This document shows, piece after piece, positions 17,230-30,400 of a DNA stretch of 64,000 nt (positions within the stretch are counted from its first letter, which is position 1; each line of letters starts with the position of its first letter). A program made the position numbers and the translations under genes. Under the pieces are notes generated by a model. That model was not told the DNA's origin and did no database searches. It saw only the letters and a program-made list of their open reading frames with translations. The stretch spans positions 62,001-126,000 of the forward strand of contig NZ_VXCA01000017.1 in NCBI RefSeq assembly GCF_011369485.1, given 5' to 3'. This DNA is from Pseudomonas atagonensis (lineage in GTDB: Bacteria; Pseudomonadota; Gammaproteobacteria; Pseudomonadales; Pseudomonadaceae).

Positions 17230-18374
17230 GACCCCGCCACCGTCGAAACCGGATCGCCAATCACCACCCGGTCACCTTCGGCAAGACCGTCATTGATCTG
17301 CACTTTGACGTTATTGTTGATCCCGGTCTGCACATTGCGCGCCTGCGCCTGGCCCTTGGCATCGAGCACCCGCACCGGAAAACTGCCGTCGCTGTTGCGC
17401 GGCCCCAGCGCCGCCACGGGAATGGTCAGAACGGATTGCGCCGTGTCCAGCACCACGCGCACTTGCGCGGTCATCGAAATGCGCAAGCGGTGATCGGGGT
17501 TCGGCACCTCGAACAACGCGTTGTAAAACACGGCGCTGCTTTGCTTCGGCGTCCCGGCGGGCGGGGCTTCGAGGAAATTCTGTGGCGCAGGCTCGGTGCC
17601 GCGCAGCTTGCCGTAATAGCGTTTGTCTTCGCCGAGAATGGTGAAGTACACCGCCTGCCCCGGGGCAATATGAATCACGTCCGCCTCCGAGACCTGGGCC
17701 TTAACGGTCATGGTGTCCAGATCCGCCAGTTTCAGCAGGACCGGCGCCAGTTGACTGGCGATCACCGTCTGGCCTTCCTGAGTAACGATGCCGACCACGT
17801 CGCCGTCGATGGGCGCGACGATCCGCGTGTAGGCCAGATTGACCTTGGCGGTGTCGATCTGGATGTGTGCACTTTTGATCTGTGCATCCAGCGACAACAG
17901 GTTGGCCTGCTGCACTTCGTAGTTCGATTGCGCGGTTTCGAAATCCTGACGCGAGATCGAGGCATCCTCCTGCAGGTTCTGATAACGCTCGTAGATCGCC
18001 TTGGTCTGCTTAAGCTGGGCCTGTGTCGCGCGCTTTTGCGCCTGCAGATTTTCCTCATCGACCTGGGCCTGACGCAGGGTGTTCTGCAACACCAGCGGAT
18101 CGATTTCCGCCAGCCATTGGCCCTTCTTTACCTTGTCGCCGACCTTGACCTTCAGCGACTTCAACTGACCGGAAACCTGCGCACCGACATCCACCTGCTT
18201 GATGCCTTCGAGCAACCCGGTGGCCAGCACCGTGTTCTCGATATCACTGCGTTCGACCGTGGCCGTCAGGTATTGCGGTGCTTCGGCTGGCGCCTGCACC
18301 GTGTAGAACACCAGACCGGCCACCGCCGCCAACGCTATTCCCATGGCGGCTCTGCGCAACTTCAACTTTTCCAT
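17226..18374 (-). CDS. macA: MacA-like periplasmic adaptor (membrane-fusion protein)
   Basis: A 382-residue HlyD/MacA-type adaptor. The N-terminal membrane anchor is at about residues 8-25. The lipoyl/barrel part includes TGLLEGIKQVDVGAQVSG, a coiled-coil hairpin spans about residues 90-170 (many Gln, Ala, Glu), and the beta-barrel region follows. ATG 18374 is chosen; a TTG four codons earlier also exists. It lies 64 bp after the terminal NRPS gene on the same strand and overlaps macB, so it probably belongs to the same transcript. It should link MacB to an outer-membrane channel, for which the OprM-like protein at 57239 is the local candidate. Confidence 0.92.
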   Translation of the reverse strand: MEKLKLRRAAMGIALAAVAGLVFYTVQAPAEAPQYLTATVERSDIENTVLATGLLEGIKQVDVGAQVSGQLKSLKVKVGDKVKKGQWLAEIDPLVLQNTLRQAQVDEENLQAQKRATQAQLKQTKAIYERYQNLQEDASISRQDFETAQSNYEVQQANLLSLDAQIKSAHIQIDTAKVNLAYTRIVAPIDGDVVGIVTQEGQTVIASQLAPVLLKLADLDTMTVKAQVSEADVIHIAPGQAVYFTILGEDKRYYGKLRGTEPAPQNFLEAPPAGTPKQSSAVFYNALFEVPNPDHRLRISMTAQVRVVLDTAQSVLTIPVAALGPRNSDGSFPVRVLDAKGQAQARNVQTGINNNVKVQINDGLAEGDRVVIGDPVSTVAGS

Positions 18375-18401
18375 AAATGCCCACAAGTCCGTTCAGGGAT
18401 G

Positions 18402-18422
18402 AGCCCGGCTCGACGCCGGGCT
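18402..18422. repeat. Short perfect hairpin between NRPS-C and macA
   Basis: AGCCCGGC (18402-18409) and GCCGGGCT (18415-18422) form an 8-bp GC-rich stem in the 64-bp gap. No T-run follows on the minus strand. It may slow transcription or protect the mRNA end and set transporter dosage relative to the NRPS. Confidence 0.4.
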
Positions 18423-18438
18423 GCCGTTGCCATTCACA

Positions 18439-21400
18439 TTACGACCAGACTTCGCCGGCAGGTACTTTCAGCCCGTCGTGCCACCACGCCGCGAGACTGA
18501 AGACGTTGGGCGCCTTGAGAATCGTGAAGTGGTTGCCCGGCCCGTACCACACCGCCAGATCCTTGACCTGTCGCTGCCAGCCTTCAAGGATCGCCGCCTG
18601 CTCACGTTGGTTGCCCCAGGCGTCGAGCGTCGGGTCGTCGACCAGCGCCAGCCTGACCGGCCCGTGATAAGCGAGTGTCGGTTGATAGACCGTGCGCAAT
18701 GCAGTGGCGAAGGTCCGCACCGGGCCGTGCATGGCCTGCTCGGATGAACGCGCGGACAACACGCCGGCGCGCACCATGCCTTGGTGTAACAGGCGCATTT
18801 GCAAGGCGTGATCGGCCTCGGCAAACGTCATGGGGTCGATGCCCAATGACTTGCCGCTGGACAGTTGCAACGTTTCGATCAAGCGCTCCATTGCGGCAGT
18901 CGTCGTGTACGGTTTGCCCGCCGTGCCGTCACCGCCGGGAGCTTCGCTGTCGATCAACGTCAGCGAAGCCACCTCGCGCCCGCTCGCCTGCAACCTCGCC
19001 GCCATGGCGTGCGCGACCCAACCGCCAAACGAATGACCGATCAGGTGCACCGGCCCCTGGGGATACAACTGCTCGACCGCTTGCAGATAACACGCCGCCG
19101 CGGCTTCAACCTGACTGTGCGGCACACCGTTGCCATCGAGCCCACGCGGTTGCAGACCGAAAATCGGCCACTCCGGACCAATCGCCTCGGTCAGGTGAAT
19201 AAACCCGATGACACTGTCGCCCGCCCCCGGCACACAGAAGATCGGCGCGTGCCCTATCTGCCCGCTCTGGATGGTCAAAAGCGGCTGATGAACTTGTGGT
19301 GCCGGAGCCTGTGCCGCCTCCAGCGCTTGACTCAGCGCCTGGCCGAGTGTCTGGATATCCGGCAGTTTCATCATGCTGCGGTGATCGCCCGGCACGTCGA
19401 TGCAATGCAGCAATCCTGCCGCGACATGGGCATCCCAACCCCGCGTCGGACTGGGCTGCGACTGCCCCGGCATCAGCGCCTGCGCACGAAACAAGTGCAG
19501 CGCCTGGCTGGCCGGGCTGACGCGGTAATTCGCCAGCGCCAGACCATGGGCCGCTTCACGATCAAAGTAGCCCCACGCCTCTGCAGGCGTCAGCGCTGCC
19601 AGTTCCGGATCGGGCAATTGCAGTTGGCAGCAGCGCTGGAACAACGGGTTGAAGGCGATGTGCTCGACTTCAGCGTCCAGTCGTTCGACTTCCGCCAACG
19701 CTTGCTGCCCTTCTGCGCCACGCATCTGCGAACGGGCGCGGCAGTGTTCCAGCAATTGCCGCTTGTCCCGATGCTCACCGCACCAGCGAGTCTTGTCCTG
19801 GCTGGCCGGGTGCGGCGCGTAGGTATCAAGCAGCCCGACAAAGGCCACCGGCTCATCCAGCCCGAGCAGTTGCTGGGCGATTTCGTACGCCAGCAAACCA
19901 CCAAACGACCAGCCTGCCAGACGATACGGGCCGTGCGACTGCACAGATCGAATGATCCCGACCATCCGCGAGGCCATGCACTCAAGGGTGGGCAATTGCG
20001 CCTGAGCGAGCGGCACGCCGGGCAAACCATAAATCGGGAACTGGCCCTCGAGGTGCAGGCCCAGCGCGGGAAAGTACACGTCCCGCCCGCTGAACTCATG
20101 CACGAGGAACAGCGGCGTGCCGCCCTCGCCAGGACGCACGACGACCAGTCCTTCCGGCTGTTCCGGCTCCGCGTTGCGCTGGCTGAGCAGCGCCGCCATC
20201 GACTCGACGCTCGGGCGCTGGAACAACTCGGCCAACGTCACCTGTTGCCCCGCCCGCTGCATCAGGTTGACCAGACGAATCGCGAGCAACGAATGCCCGC
20301 CCAGCTCGAAGAAATTGTCGTGGCGCCCGATCTGCTCCACCTTCAGCACCTCCCCCCAGATTCGGGCCAGCAAGGTTTCGATTTCACCTTCAGGCGCTTC
20401 ATAGTGGCGGCTGAGTAACGCGTCGAGGCCCGGTGCCGGCAAAGCCTGACGGTCGACCTTGCCATTTGGACTCAAGGGCAAGGCCTGCAGCCGGACAAAC
20501 GCCCCCGGCACCATGTACTCGGGCAACTGCTCAAGAATGAACGTGCGCAACGCGTCGATGCCGGGTACGTCGGCACCGTCGCGCAGGGTGTAGTAGCCGA
20601 CCAGACGTTCGTCGCGCATCAACACCACCCCTTCGTGCACGTCCGGGTGCTGGATCAGGCGTGCTTCGATTTCGCCGAGTTCCAGGCGCAGGCCGTGCAG
20701 CTTGACCTGGAAGTCGTTGCGCCCGAGGAACTCAAGGTTGCCGTCCGCGCGGTAACGCACCAGATCGCCAGTGCGATACAGCCGGTCGCCGGCCACGAAA
20801 GGGCTGTCAATGAAACGCTCGGCCTGCATTTGCGACAACCCCTTGTAGCCACGAGCCACGCCGACGCCGCCAATATGCAACTGACCACTGACGCCAAGCG
20901 GCACCGGCTGATCGTATTCATCGAGCACGTACAGCCGCGTGTTGCAGATGGCCTTGCCGATCGGCAACTCGGATGTCGGCACCGGCATGTGCGGTTCCAG
21001 CGTCCAGGCCGTGCTGTCGACGGTCGCTTCGGTCGGGCCGTACACGTTGTGCAAACGCACCCACGGCAGGTGCTGACGCACCTTTTCGGCCAGTGCCGCA
21101 GTGAGTTCACCGCCACCGCAGAAGACATCGGCGAGGCTGGTGCACTGACTGACGTCTGGCTGTTCCAGAAACTGCTGCAACAGTGCCGGTACGAACTTGA
21201 CCACCGTGACGTGTTGCTCACGAATCACTTGCGCGAGATAAGCAGGTTCGCGGTGCCCTCCGGGACGCGCCAGCACCAGCCGGACACCGGCGCTCAGCGG
21301 CCAGAAAAACTCCCACACCGAACCGTCGAAACTGAAAGGGGCTTTCTGCAATAACGCCGCTTGCGGGTTCGGCGGGCAGATCCGCGAGCCCCAATGCACC

Positions 21401-24400
21401 AGATTGCACAAACCCCGGTGCTCCAGCATCACGCCTTTCGGCGTGCCGGTCGAACCGGAGGTGTAGATCATGTATGCCAGGTTCGAAGGATTCAGGCCGG
21501 CAATCTGCAGATCGCTGTCCGGCTCGTCGTGCCAATTGCAGCGATCAACATCGATCAGCACGGCATCGGTTCCGGCAAACAGTGACCGCGTGGCCGTTTG
21601 CACCAGCACGGCCACCGGCGCGCTGTCCTTGAGCATGTAGACCAGACGCTCCGTCGGGTAGGCCGGATCCAGCGGCACGTAGGCGCCACCGGCCTTGAGA
21701 ATGCCCAGCATACCCACCACCAGATCGAGCCCACGCTCGACACACAGCGCCACCCGCGAATCCGCTCCAACGCCCTGCTGCCGCAAGTGATGGGCGAGAC
21801 GGTTGGCACGGGCATTCAGTTCGCGGTAAGTCAGGCTGTGCTCCCCGCTCTGCACGGCAATCGCTTCCGGTCGGCGGCGCACCTGTGCCTCGAACAGGCT
21901 GTGGATCGGCTGCTCGAGCGGATAGTCGACAGCGGTCGCGTTGAACTCGGTGAGCAATCGCTGGCGTTCATCCGCAGCGAGCAGGTCGACCTGCGCCATG
22001 ACGGCCTGATCATCGTTGACCAGTGCCTCCAGCAAGCACTGGAAGTAACCGACAAACCGCCGCACCGTCGATTCGTCAAACAACGCCGTGGCGTAGCGCA
22101 GCGAGCCGCGAATCCCTTCCGGTGTTTCGCCCAGACTCAGCGACAGGTCGAACTTCACAAACTGATTGTCCCCGACCACACCTTCCAGCATCAGCCCGCC
22201 CAGCGTCAGTGCCGGCGCCACGCTGCTGTCCCAGCTCACCAGGGTCTGGAACAGCGGCGTATGCGACAGGCTGCGTACCGGACGGGTGATTTCCACCACG
22301 TGTTCGAACGGCAGATCCTGATGCGCCTGCGCCGCCAGAGTCTGCGCCTTGACCCGCGCCAACAGCGCCTCGCCCGTCAATGCGCCGCCAGTATCGATGC
22401 GCAACGCGAGGGTGTTGACGAACATGCCGATCAGCCCTTCGATTTCCGCGCGGGTACGGTTGGCAACCGGCGAACCGATCACCACATCGGTTTGCCCGGA
22501 CAGGCGCCCGAGCAGCATGGCCCACACGCTCAACGTCACCATGTACGGCGTCACCCCGTGACGCTGGCAGAGTGTTTTCAGGCCATCACTCAGCGGTGCA
22601 CTCAACCGCACGTCGACACTGGCGCCATGGTGATCCTGTTGCGCGGGACGCGGACGGTCGGTCGGCAACGCCAGCAACGCCGGGCTGTCGGCCAGAGTCC
22701 GTTGCCAGTAATCGCTCTGGCGCTGCAACACCTCGCCGCTGAGCCAGCGCCGTTGCCACACCGCGTAGTCGGTGTATTGCAGGGCCAGCGGCGGCAGCGG
22801 ATCGTCCTCGCCCTGGCTGAACGCCTGATACAGCGCCATCAGCTCGCGGGTCAGAACCCCCATCGACCAGCCATCGGCGATGATGTGATGCATCGTCAGA
22901 AGCAGGACATGATGATCGTCGGCCAGGCACACCAGACGTCCCCGGATCAATGCATCGTCCTGCAAGTTGAACGGCCCGCGCGCTTCAGCTTCGATCAACC
23001 TGCGCAACGCTGGGTCGGCCTGCGGTTGTTGGCGCAAATCCTCGAAAATCAGCGCCAGACCGCTGTCGACCGGGGCAATCAGCACCTGCGCGTCATCGTT
23101 GAACTGCGCGAAACGGCTGCGCAGGGTTTCGTGACGGGCGACGATTCGCACCAATGCTCGCTGCAGGGCCGCCTCGTCCAGTCGGCCACGCAGGTGCAGA
23201 CCCAGCGGAATGTTGTAAGCCGTGTTGCCGCCATCCATCTGTGCGAGGAACCACAGGCGTTGCTGGGCAAAAGACAATGGCAGCGCCTGATCTCGCTGCG
23301 CCGACAGAATCGGCGGCAATGTGCTCTGCTCGGCCTGACTCAAGACCTGCGCCACAGCCGCCAGCTCTGGGTTGGCGAACAGATCGGTTAACGCCAGTTC
23401 GACGCCCATCTGCTGACGCACCTGGGAGAGCATGCGCATCGCCAGCAACGAATGGCCGCCCAGTTCGAAAAAGTTGTCGTGGCGCCCGACCCGCTCAACC
23501 TGCAACACCTCGGCCCAGACGAGCGCCAGACTCGCTTCCAGCGTATTGGCCGGGGTCTCGTAAACCCGGCTGAGCAACGCGTCTTGCGTCGGCGCCGGCA
23601 GTGCCTTGCGATCAACCTTGCCATTGTTGTTCAGCGGCAAGGCATCGAGTTGCACCCACGCGCTCGGCAGCATGTATTCCGGCAGCCGCGCCTGCAATTG
23701 GGCGTGCAGACTGGCGCTCTCCAGTGGCTCGCCTGCGACGGTGTAGTACGCCACCAGACGTGTGATTTCCTGAGCATCGCGGCGCGCCAGCACCACCGCT
23801 TCCTTGATGCCCGGGCAGTTGAGCAGGCGGTTTTCGATTTCGCCCAGCTCAATGCGGAAACCACGGATTTTCACCTGATCGTCGTTGCGCCCGATGCAGT
23901 CAAGTTGCCCCGGCGCCAGCCACCGCGCCAGATCACCGGTACGGTACAACAAGGCGCCGGGTTTACTGCTGAACGGGTCGGGGAGAAATTTCTCGGCGTT
24001 CAGATCTGCACGGTTCAGGTAACCGAGGGCAACACCCTGCCCGCCGATGTACAACTCACCGGTCACACCCATCGGCACCGGTTGTTGATGAGCATCGAGC
24101 ACGTACACCTGAGTGTTGGAAATCGGCCCGCCAATCGGCACGCTCTCGGCGCTTTCCGCCACTTCGTGTACTTCGAAGGTTGTCGCGTAGGTGGTGGTTT
24201 CGGTCGGGCCGTAGCAGTGCACGATGCGCAGTTCTGGCGCTTCGGTCAGCAGTCGGCGGAACGCTGCCGGGTCGCCGCGCTCGCCGCCGCACAACAGAAT
24301 GCGCAGGCCTTTGAGCGCCTGCGGAATCAGTTGCACGTACTGGTTGAACAGCGCCGTGGTGACGAACAGCACAGTCGCCCCGCTCGCGCTCAACGCACGA

Positions 24401-27400
24401 CCGAAAGCGTTCGGATCAAGCAGCGTCTGGTGGTCGATCACCACGACGCGACCGCCATTGAGCAATGGCCCCCAGATGTCCATGGTGCTGGCGTCGAACG
24501 CCGGGTTCGAGGCAAATACCACGCGATCCTGCGCATTGAAATCGGCGTAACCGTTGTTGATCACCAGACGACCGATGCCACGGTGCGGGATCATTACGCC
24601 TTTCGGCGTACCGGTGGAGCCGGAGGTGTACATGATGTACGCCAGTGATTCCGATGATTGCAGCAGGTTCGGGTTGTGCGTCGGTTGCCCGTTGAGGGTC
24701 AGCCTGTCGAGATCGATGCGTGGCGCGGCGTAGTCGATCACTTCGCCGCTCAAGGTCAACAGCGCCACGGCCTGACAGTCCTCGACCATGAATGCCTGAC
24801 GCTCGCTCGGTGCATGGATGTCCAGCGGCACGTAGGCTGCCGCGCACTTGGCAATCGCCAGTTGCGCCACCAGCAGTTGCAGCGAGCGCGGCAACAGGAG
24901 CGCCACGTGGTCGCCCGGTTGCACGCCGTGGGCAATCAGATGATGAGCCAGGCGATTGGCCTGGGCATTGAGTTCGAAGTAGCTCAGCGATTGTTCGCCG
25001 TGCACCGCGGCAATAGCCTTGGGATGCGCCGCCGCTTGTTGCTGGAAAATTCCGTGGGCGGTCAGCGTCTGCGGGTAGTCACGGGCGGTGGAGTTGAAGT
25101 CCGCCAACACGCGTCGGCGCTCATCCGCTGCCAGCAACGGTACTTGTTCCAATACCGTGCGATCGTCGCCGATCATCGCTTCCAGCAGCCGCTCGAAGTA
25201 GCCGGTGTAACGCTGGATCGTCGAAGCGTCGAACAGCGCCGTGGCGTAGTTCAACGAGCCGCGAATCACCCCGTTGACGTCCCCCAGCGTCAGGGTCAGG
25301 TCAAACTTGGCCACCTGCGCCGTGGCGGCCACCCCTTCCAGCGTCAGATCGCCGAGGGCCAATTGCGGCCCGACGCTGCTGTCCCAGCTCAGTGAGGTCT
25401 GGAACAACGGGCTGTTCGCCAGGCTGCGCGCCGGTTTGGCAATTTCCACCACTTGCTCGAACGGCAGATCCTGGTGCGACTGAGCGTCCAGGGTCCGCGC
25501 CTTGACCCGCGCCAGCAGCGTTTCGACGTTCGGTTCGCCCGAGGTGTCGATACGCAATGCCAACGTGTTGACGAACATGCCGATCAACCCTTCGGTTTCG
25601 GCGCGGGTGCGGTTGGCCACCGGCGAGCCGATCAGCACATCGGATTGCCCGGACAGTCGACTCATCAACAGGGCCCAGGCGCTGGTCATGGTCATGAACA
25701 GAGTCACGCCATGTCGTTGACTCAAGGCCTTGAGCGCCGCACTCAAGCGCTCGCCCAGGCGCACTTCGACGTTGCTGCCGGCGTAGTCCTGACGCACCGG
25801 GCGCGCACGGTCGGTGGGCAGGGTCAGCAGCGTCGGCGCGCCGTCGAGGGTTTGCTGCCAGTAATCGCTCTGGCGCTGCAGCACTTCACCGCTGAGCCAG
25901 CGCCGTTGCCACACCGCGTAATCGCCGTACTGCAACGCCAGCGCTGGCAACGGATCTTGCCCGCCATGGCTGAACGCCTGATACAACGCCATCAGCTCGC
26001 GGGTCAGCACACCCATTGACCAGCCGTCGGCAACGATGTGATGCACCGTCAGCAACAGCACGTGGTGATCGTCGGCCAGACACACCAGGCGACCGCGAAT
26101 CAGCGAATCGTTTTGCAGATCGAATGCCGTCGACGCTTCCTGCGCCATCAAGGTCTGCAAGGTCTGTTCGGCCCGCGGCTGTCGGCGCAGGTCTTCAAAT
26201 GCCAGCAACAGGCCGCTGTCGACCGGAGCAATGCAAACCTGCGCGGTGTCGTCGAGGGGGCTGAAACGGCTGCGCAGGGTTTCGTGGCGGGCAACGATCC
26301 GCATCAGCGCCTGTTGCAGGGCATCGACGTCGAGACGGCCGCGCAAGCGCAGGCCTATCGGAATGTTGTAGGCCGAGTTGCCCCCCGCCATTTGCGCCAG
26401 GAACCACAGGCGTTGCTGGGCGAAGGACATGGGCAACGCTCCATCACGCGCAGCCGGGAGGATCTGCGGCAATGTGCTGCGTCCGGCACGATTCAGCGCC
26501 TCGGCCACGGCGTGCAGTTGCGCGTCGGCAAACAGATCGCTCAGCGCCAACTCTACACCGAGGCGCTGACGCACCAGCGAAACCATGCGCATTGCCAGCA
26601 ACGAATGGCCGCCCAGTTCAAAGAAGTGATCGTGACGGCCAACTTGCTCGACCTGTAGCACTTCAATCCAGATTTGTGCCAGAACGTTTTCCAGCTCGCC
26701 TTGCGGTGCAGCGTATTCACGAATCAGTAACGCTGCTTCGTCAGGCTTGGGCAAGGCTTTACGGTCAACCTTGCCATTGTTGTTCAACGGCAAAGCGTCA
26801 AGCTGCACCCACGCTGTCGGCATCATGTAATCCGGTAGCTGTGCCTGCAATCGGGCGTGCAGACCGGTGCTGCCCAGACTGGCGCCCGTCACCGTGTAAT
26901 ACGCCACCAGACGTGGGTTTTCCTCGTCGTCGCGGCGCGCCAGCACCACCGCTTCCTTGATGCCCGGACATTTGAGCAGGCGGTTTTCGATTTCGCCCAG
27001 CTCGATGCGGAAACCACGGATTTTCACCTGATCGTCATTGCGCCCGACGCAGTCAAGTTGCCCCGGCGCCAGCCACCGCGCCAGATCACCGGTGCGATAC
27101 AACAAGGCGCCGGGTTTGCTGCTGAACGGGTCGGGGAGAAATTTCTCGGCGTTCAGATCTGCACGGTTCAGGTAACCGAGGGCAACACCCTGCCCGCCGA
27201 TGTACAACTCACCGGTCACACCCATCGGCACCGGTTGTTGATGAGCATCGAGCACGTACACCTGAGTGTTGGAAATCGGCCCGCCAATCGGCACGCTCTC
27301 GGCGCTTTCCGCCACTTCGTGTACTTCGAAGGTTGTCGCGTAGGTGGTGGTTTCGGTCGGGCCGTAGCAGTGCACGATGCGCAGTTCTGGCGCCTCGGCC

Positions 27401-30400
27401 AGCAGTCGGCTGAACGCCGCCGGGTCGCCACGCTCGCCGCCGCACAACAGAATGCGCAGGCCTTTGAGCGCCTGCGGAATCAGTTGCACGTACTGGTTGA
27501 ACAGCGCCGTGGTGACGAACAGCACAGTCGCCCCGCTCGCGCTCAACGCACGACCGAAAGCGTTCGGATCAAGCAGCGTCTGGTGGTCGATCACCACGAC
27601 GCGACCGCCATTGAGCAATGGCCCCCAGATGTCCATGGTGCTGGCGTCGAATGCCGGGTTCGAGGCAAAGACCACGCGATCCTGCGCATTGAAATCGGCA
27701 TAGCCGTTGTTGATCACCAGACGGCCAATGCCACGGTGCGGGATCATCACGCCTTTCGGCGTACCGGTGGAGCCGGAGGTGTACATGATGTACGCCAGCG
27801 ATTCCGACGATTGCAGCAGGTTCGGGTTATGCGTCGGTTGCCCGTTGAGGGTCAGCCTGTCGAGATCGATGCGTGGCGCGGCGTAGTCGATCACTTCGCC
27901 GCTCAAGGTCAACAGCGCCACGGCCTGACAGTCCTCAACCATGAACGCCTGACGCTCGCTCGGCGCATTGATATCCAGCGGCACGTAGGCTGCCGCGCAC
28001 TTGGCAATCGCCAGTTGCGCGACCAGCAGTTGCAGCGAGCGCGGCAACAGGATCGCCACGTGATCGCCCGGTTGCACGCCGTGGGCAATCAGGTGATGGG
28101 CCAACTGGTTAGCCCGGGCGTTCAGCTCAAGGTAAGTCAGCGATTGCTCACCCTGCACCGCGGCCACGGCTTGTGCTTGCGCGACGGCTTGCCGCTCGAA
28201 CAGGCCATGGATCGTCAGCGAATGCGGGTATTCACGTTCAGTTGCATTGAACTCGACCAGCAACTGATGACGTTCTGCGGCAGGCACAACGGACAAGCGA
28301 TCAAAACCTGCATGAGGCGTATGCTCCAGTGCATCGACCAATACGCCTAACGCAACCTGCATGTACGCGCAGATGCGCTGCGCATCGATGCCCGCTGCAG
28401 CCAGCGCCTTCAGGCTGAAATCTTCGCCGAGATCGTCAACGCTGAGGGTCAGGCGATAGTTGGTGTGCTCCTCGGCCGCCAGCAACTGCATGCCATGCCA
28501 CGCGGCTTGCATCTCGGCGGATATAGGCCCGACGGGGGCGCTGTGGCGATAGTTGAGCAGTGTGCTGAACAGCGGCGTGCCCGACGGCATCGCGCTGCAT
28601 TGCTGCACTTGCGCCAACTGCGCGTGTTCGTGGGCGAGCAACTGGCTCAAGCGCTCATGGGTCGCCAGTGCCGCGCCTTTCACGCTGTGTGCGTTCAGCT
28701 CGATGCACAGCGGCAAGGTGTTGATGAACACCCCGAGCGCCCGCTCCGCCCCTTCGCCGCCCTGCAATCTGCCGAGCAATACCGTGCCGAACACCACGGC
28801 GTCGCGCCCGGACAATTGCCCCAGCACTTGCGCCCAGGCGAGGTGCATCAGGCTTGCTGCGCTGACACCCAGACGCCGCGATTGCAGACGCACGCTGCGG
28901 CTCAGGTCGCGATCAAGCGTCAGTTGCGCGTGTTGCGCCGGCCTCTCGTCCGCCAGAGGCTGACCGTAGGGCACGGTCGGCTCGTCGATATGGCCGAGCA
29001 TGTCGCGGAAGAAGCGTTCGTGCGCCTGCTCGCTCAAACCGTAACGGGTGTGCGCCACGTAATTGCGGTACGGCACCGGCTCGCTCAACCGCTGAGCCGT
29101 GCCGAGCAGGAACGCCTGCATGTCGTGTTGCAGCACCTCAAGCGCCACGTGATCCATCACCAGATGATGGAACAGCAGCAACGCCACCACGCGTTGATTC
29201 ACCGAATCCCGGGCATGCACGACACGCATCAGCGGTGCCTCGGTGATGTTCATGCGGAAGGTGTCGACGGCGAACCGGGCACGCAACTGGCTCAGCGCAT
29301 CGCCGGAATCGTCCAGTGTCAGCGCCTCGCAACGTAATGACGCTTGCCGCCAGACCACTTGCACCGGCTCTTCCAGCCCCTCCCAGAACAACGAGGTGCG
29401 CAAGATGTCGTGGCGTTCGATCACGCGTTGCAGGGCATCGGTGAAGGCCTGCAAACGCTGCTCATCGGCAAACGCGAATTGCGCCTGCAGCACATACGGA
29501 TCACCCTGCGCCGCTGACAGATGATGGAACAAAATCCCGGTCTGCAAGGGCGCCAGCGGATAAATGTCCTGAATATTCAGGGCACCACCGGGGACACTCG
29601 CGACGACTCTGTCGATGGCTGCTTGATCCAGCGTGACCAGCGGCAACAATTCCGGGGTAATGCGCGTGCAGCCTGGCGGGATCAGATTGGCCGCAACGGC
29701 AACTTCAGGCTCGCCACCCACCGCCGCCGCCAGCGCGGCCAGCGTCGGTTGGCCGAACAGCACGCGGATATCCGCTGACAGGCCGACGCGGCGCATGCGT
29801 GCCACCAGATTGACCGCCATCAACGAATGGCCGCCCAGTTCGAAGAAGTGATCAAAGCGCCCTATCCGCTCGACCTTGAGCAATTCAGCCCAGATAGCGG
29901 CAATGGCAGTTTCGACTTCGCCAACCGGGGCTTCATACTCGCGGCTCAACAGCGCGGTCTGGTCCGGTGCGGGCAAGGCCTTGCGATCCAGTTTGCCGTT
30001 GGGACTGAGCGGCAAGGCGTCCAGATGCACGAACACGGCGGGCACCATGTAGTCCGGCAGGTGCTTGAGCAATTGGCTACGCAACTGATCGATTGGCAGT
30101 GGCTCGCCGCTGTAATACGCCACCAGACGCTGGTCTCCCGGCACGTCTTCACGGGCCAGCACGGCGGCTTCGCGCACACCATCGACCTGCGCCAGATGCG
30201 CCTGTATCTCGCCGGGTTCGATACGCAAACCACGGATCTTGACCTGGTCGTCATTGCGCCCCAGGTATTCGATATTGCCATCGGCGAGATATCGCGCAAT
30301 GTCGCCGGTGCGGTACAGGCTCGCTCCGGTCTGCTCACTGAACGGGTCGTCGAGGAAGCGTTCAGCCGTCAGTTCGGGCCGGTTCAGGTAACCCCGCGCC

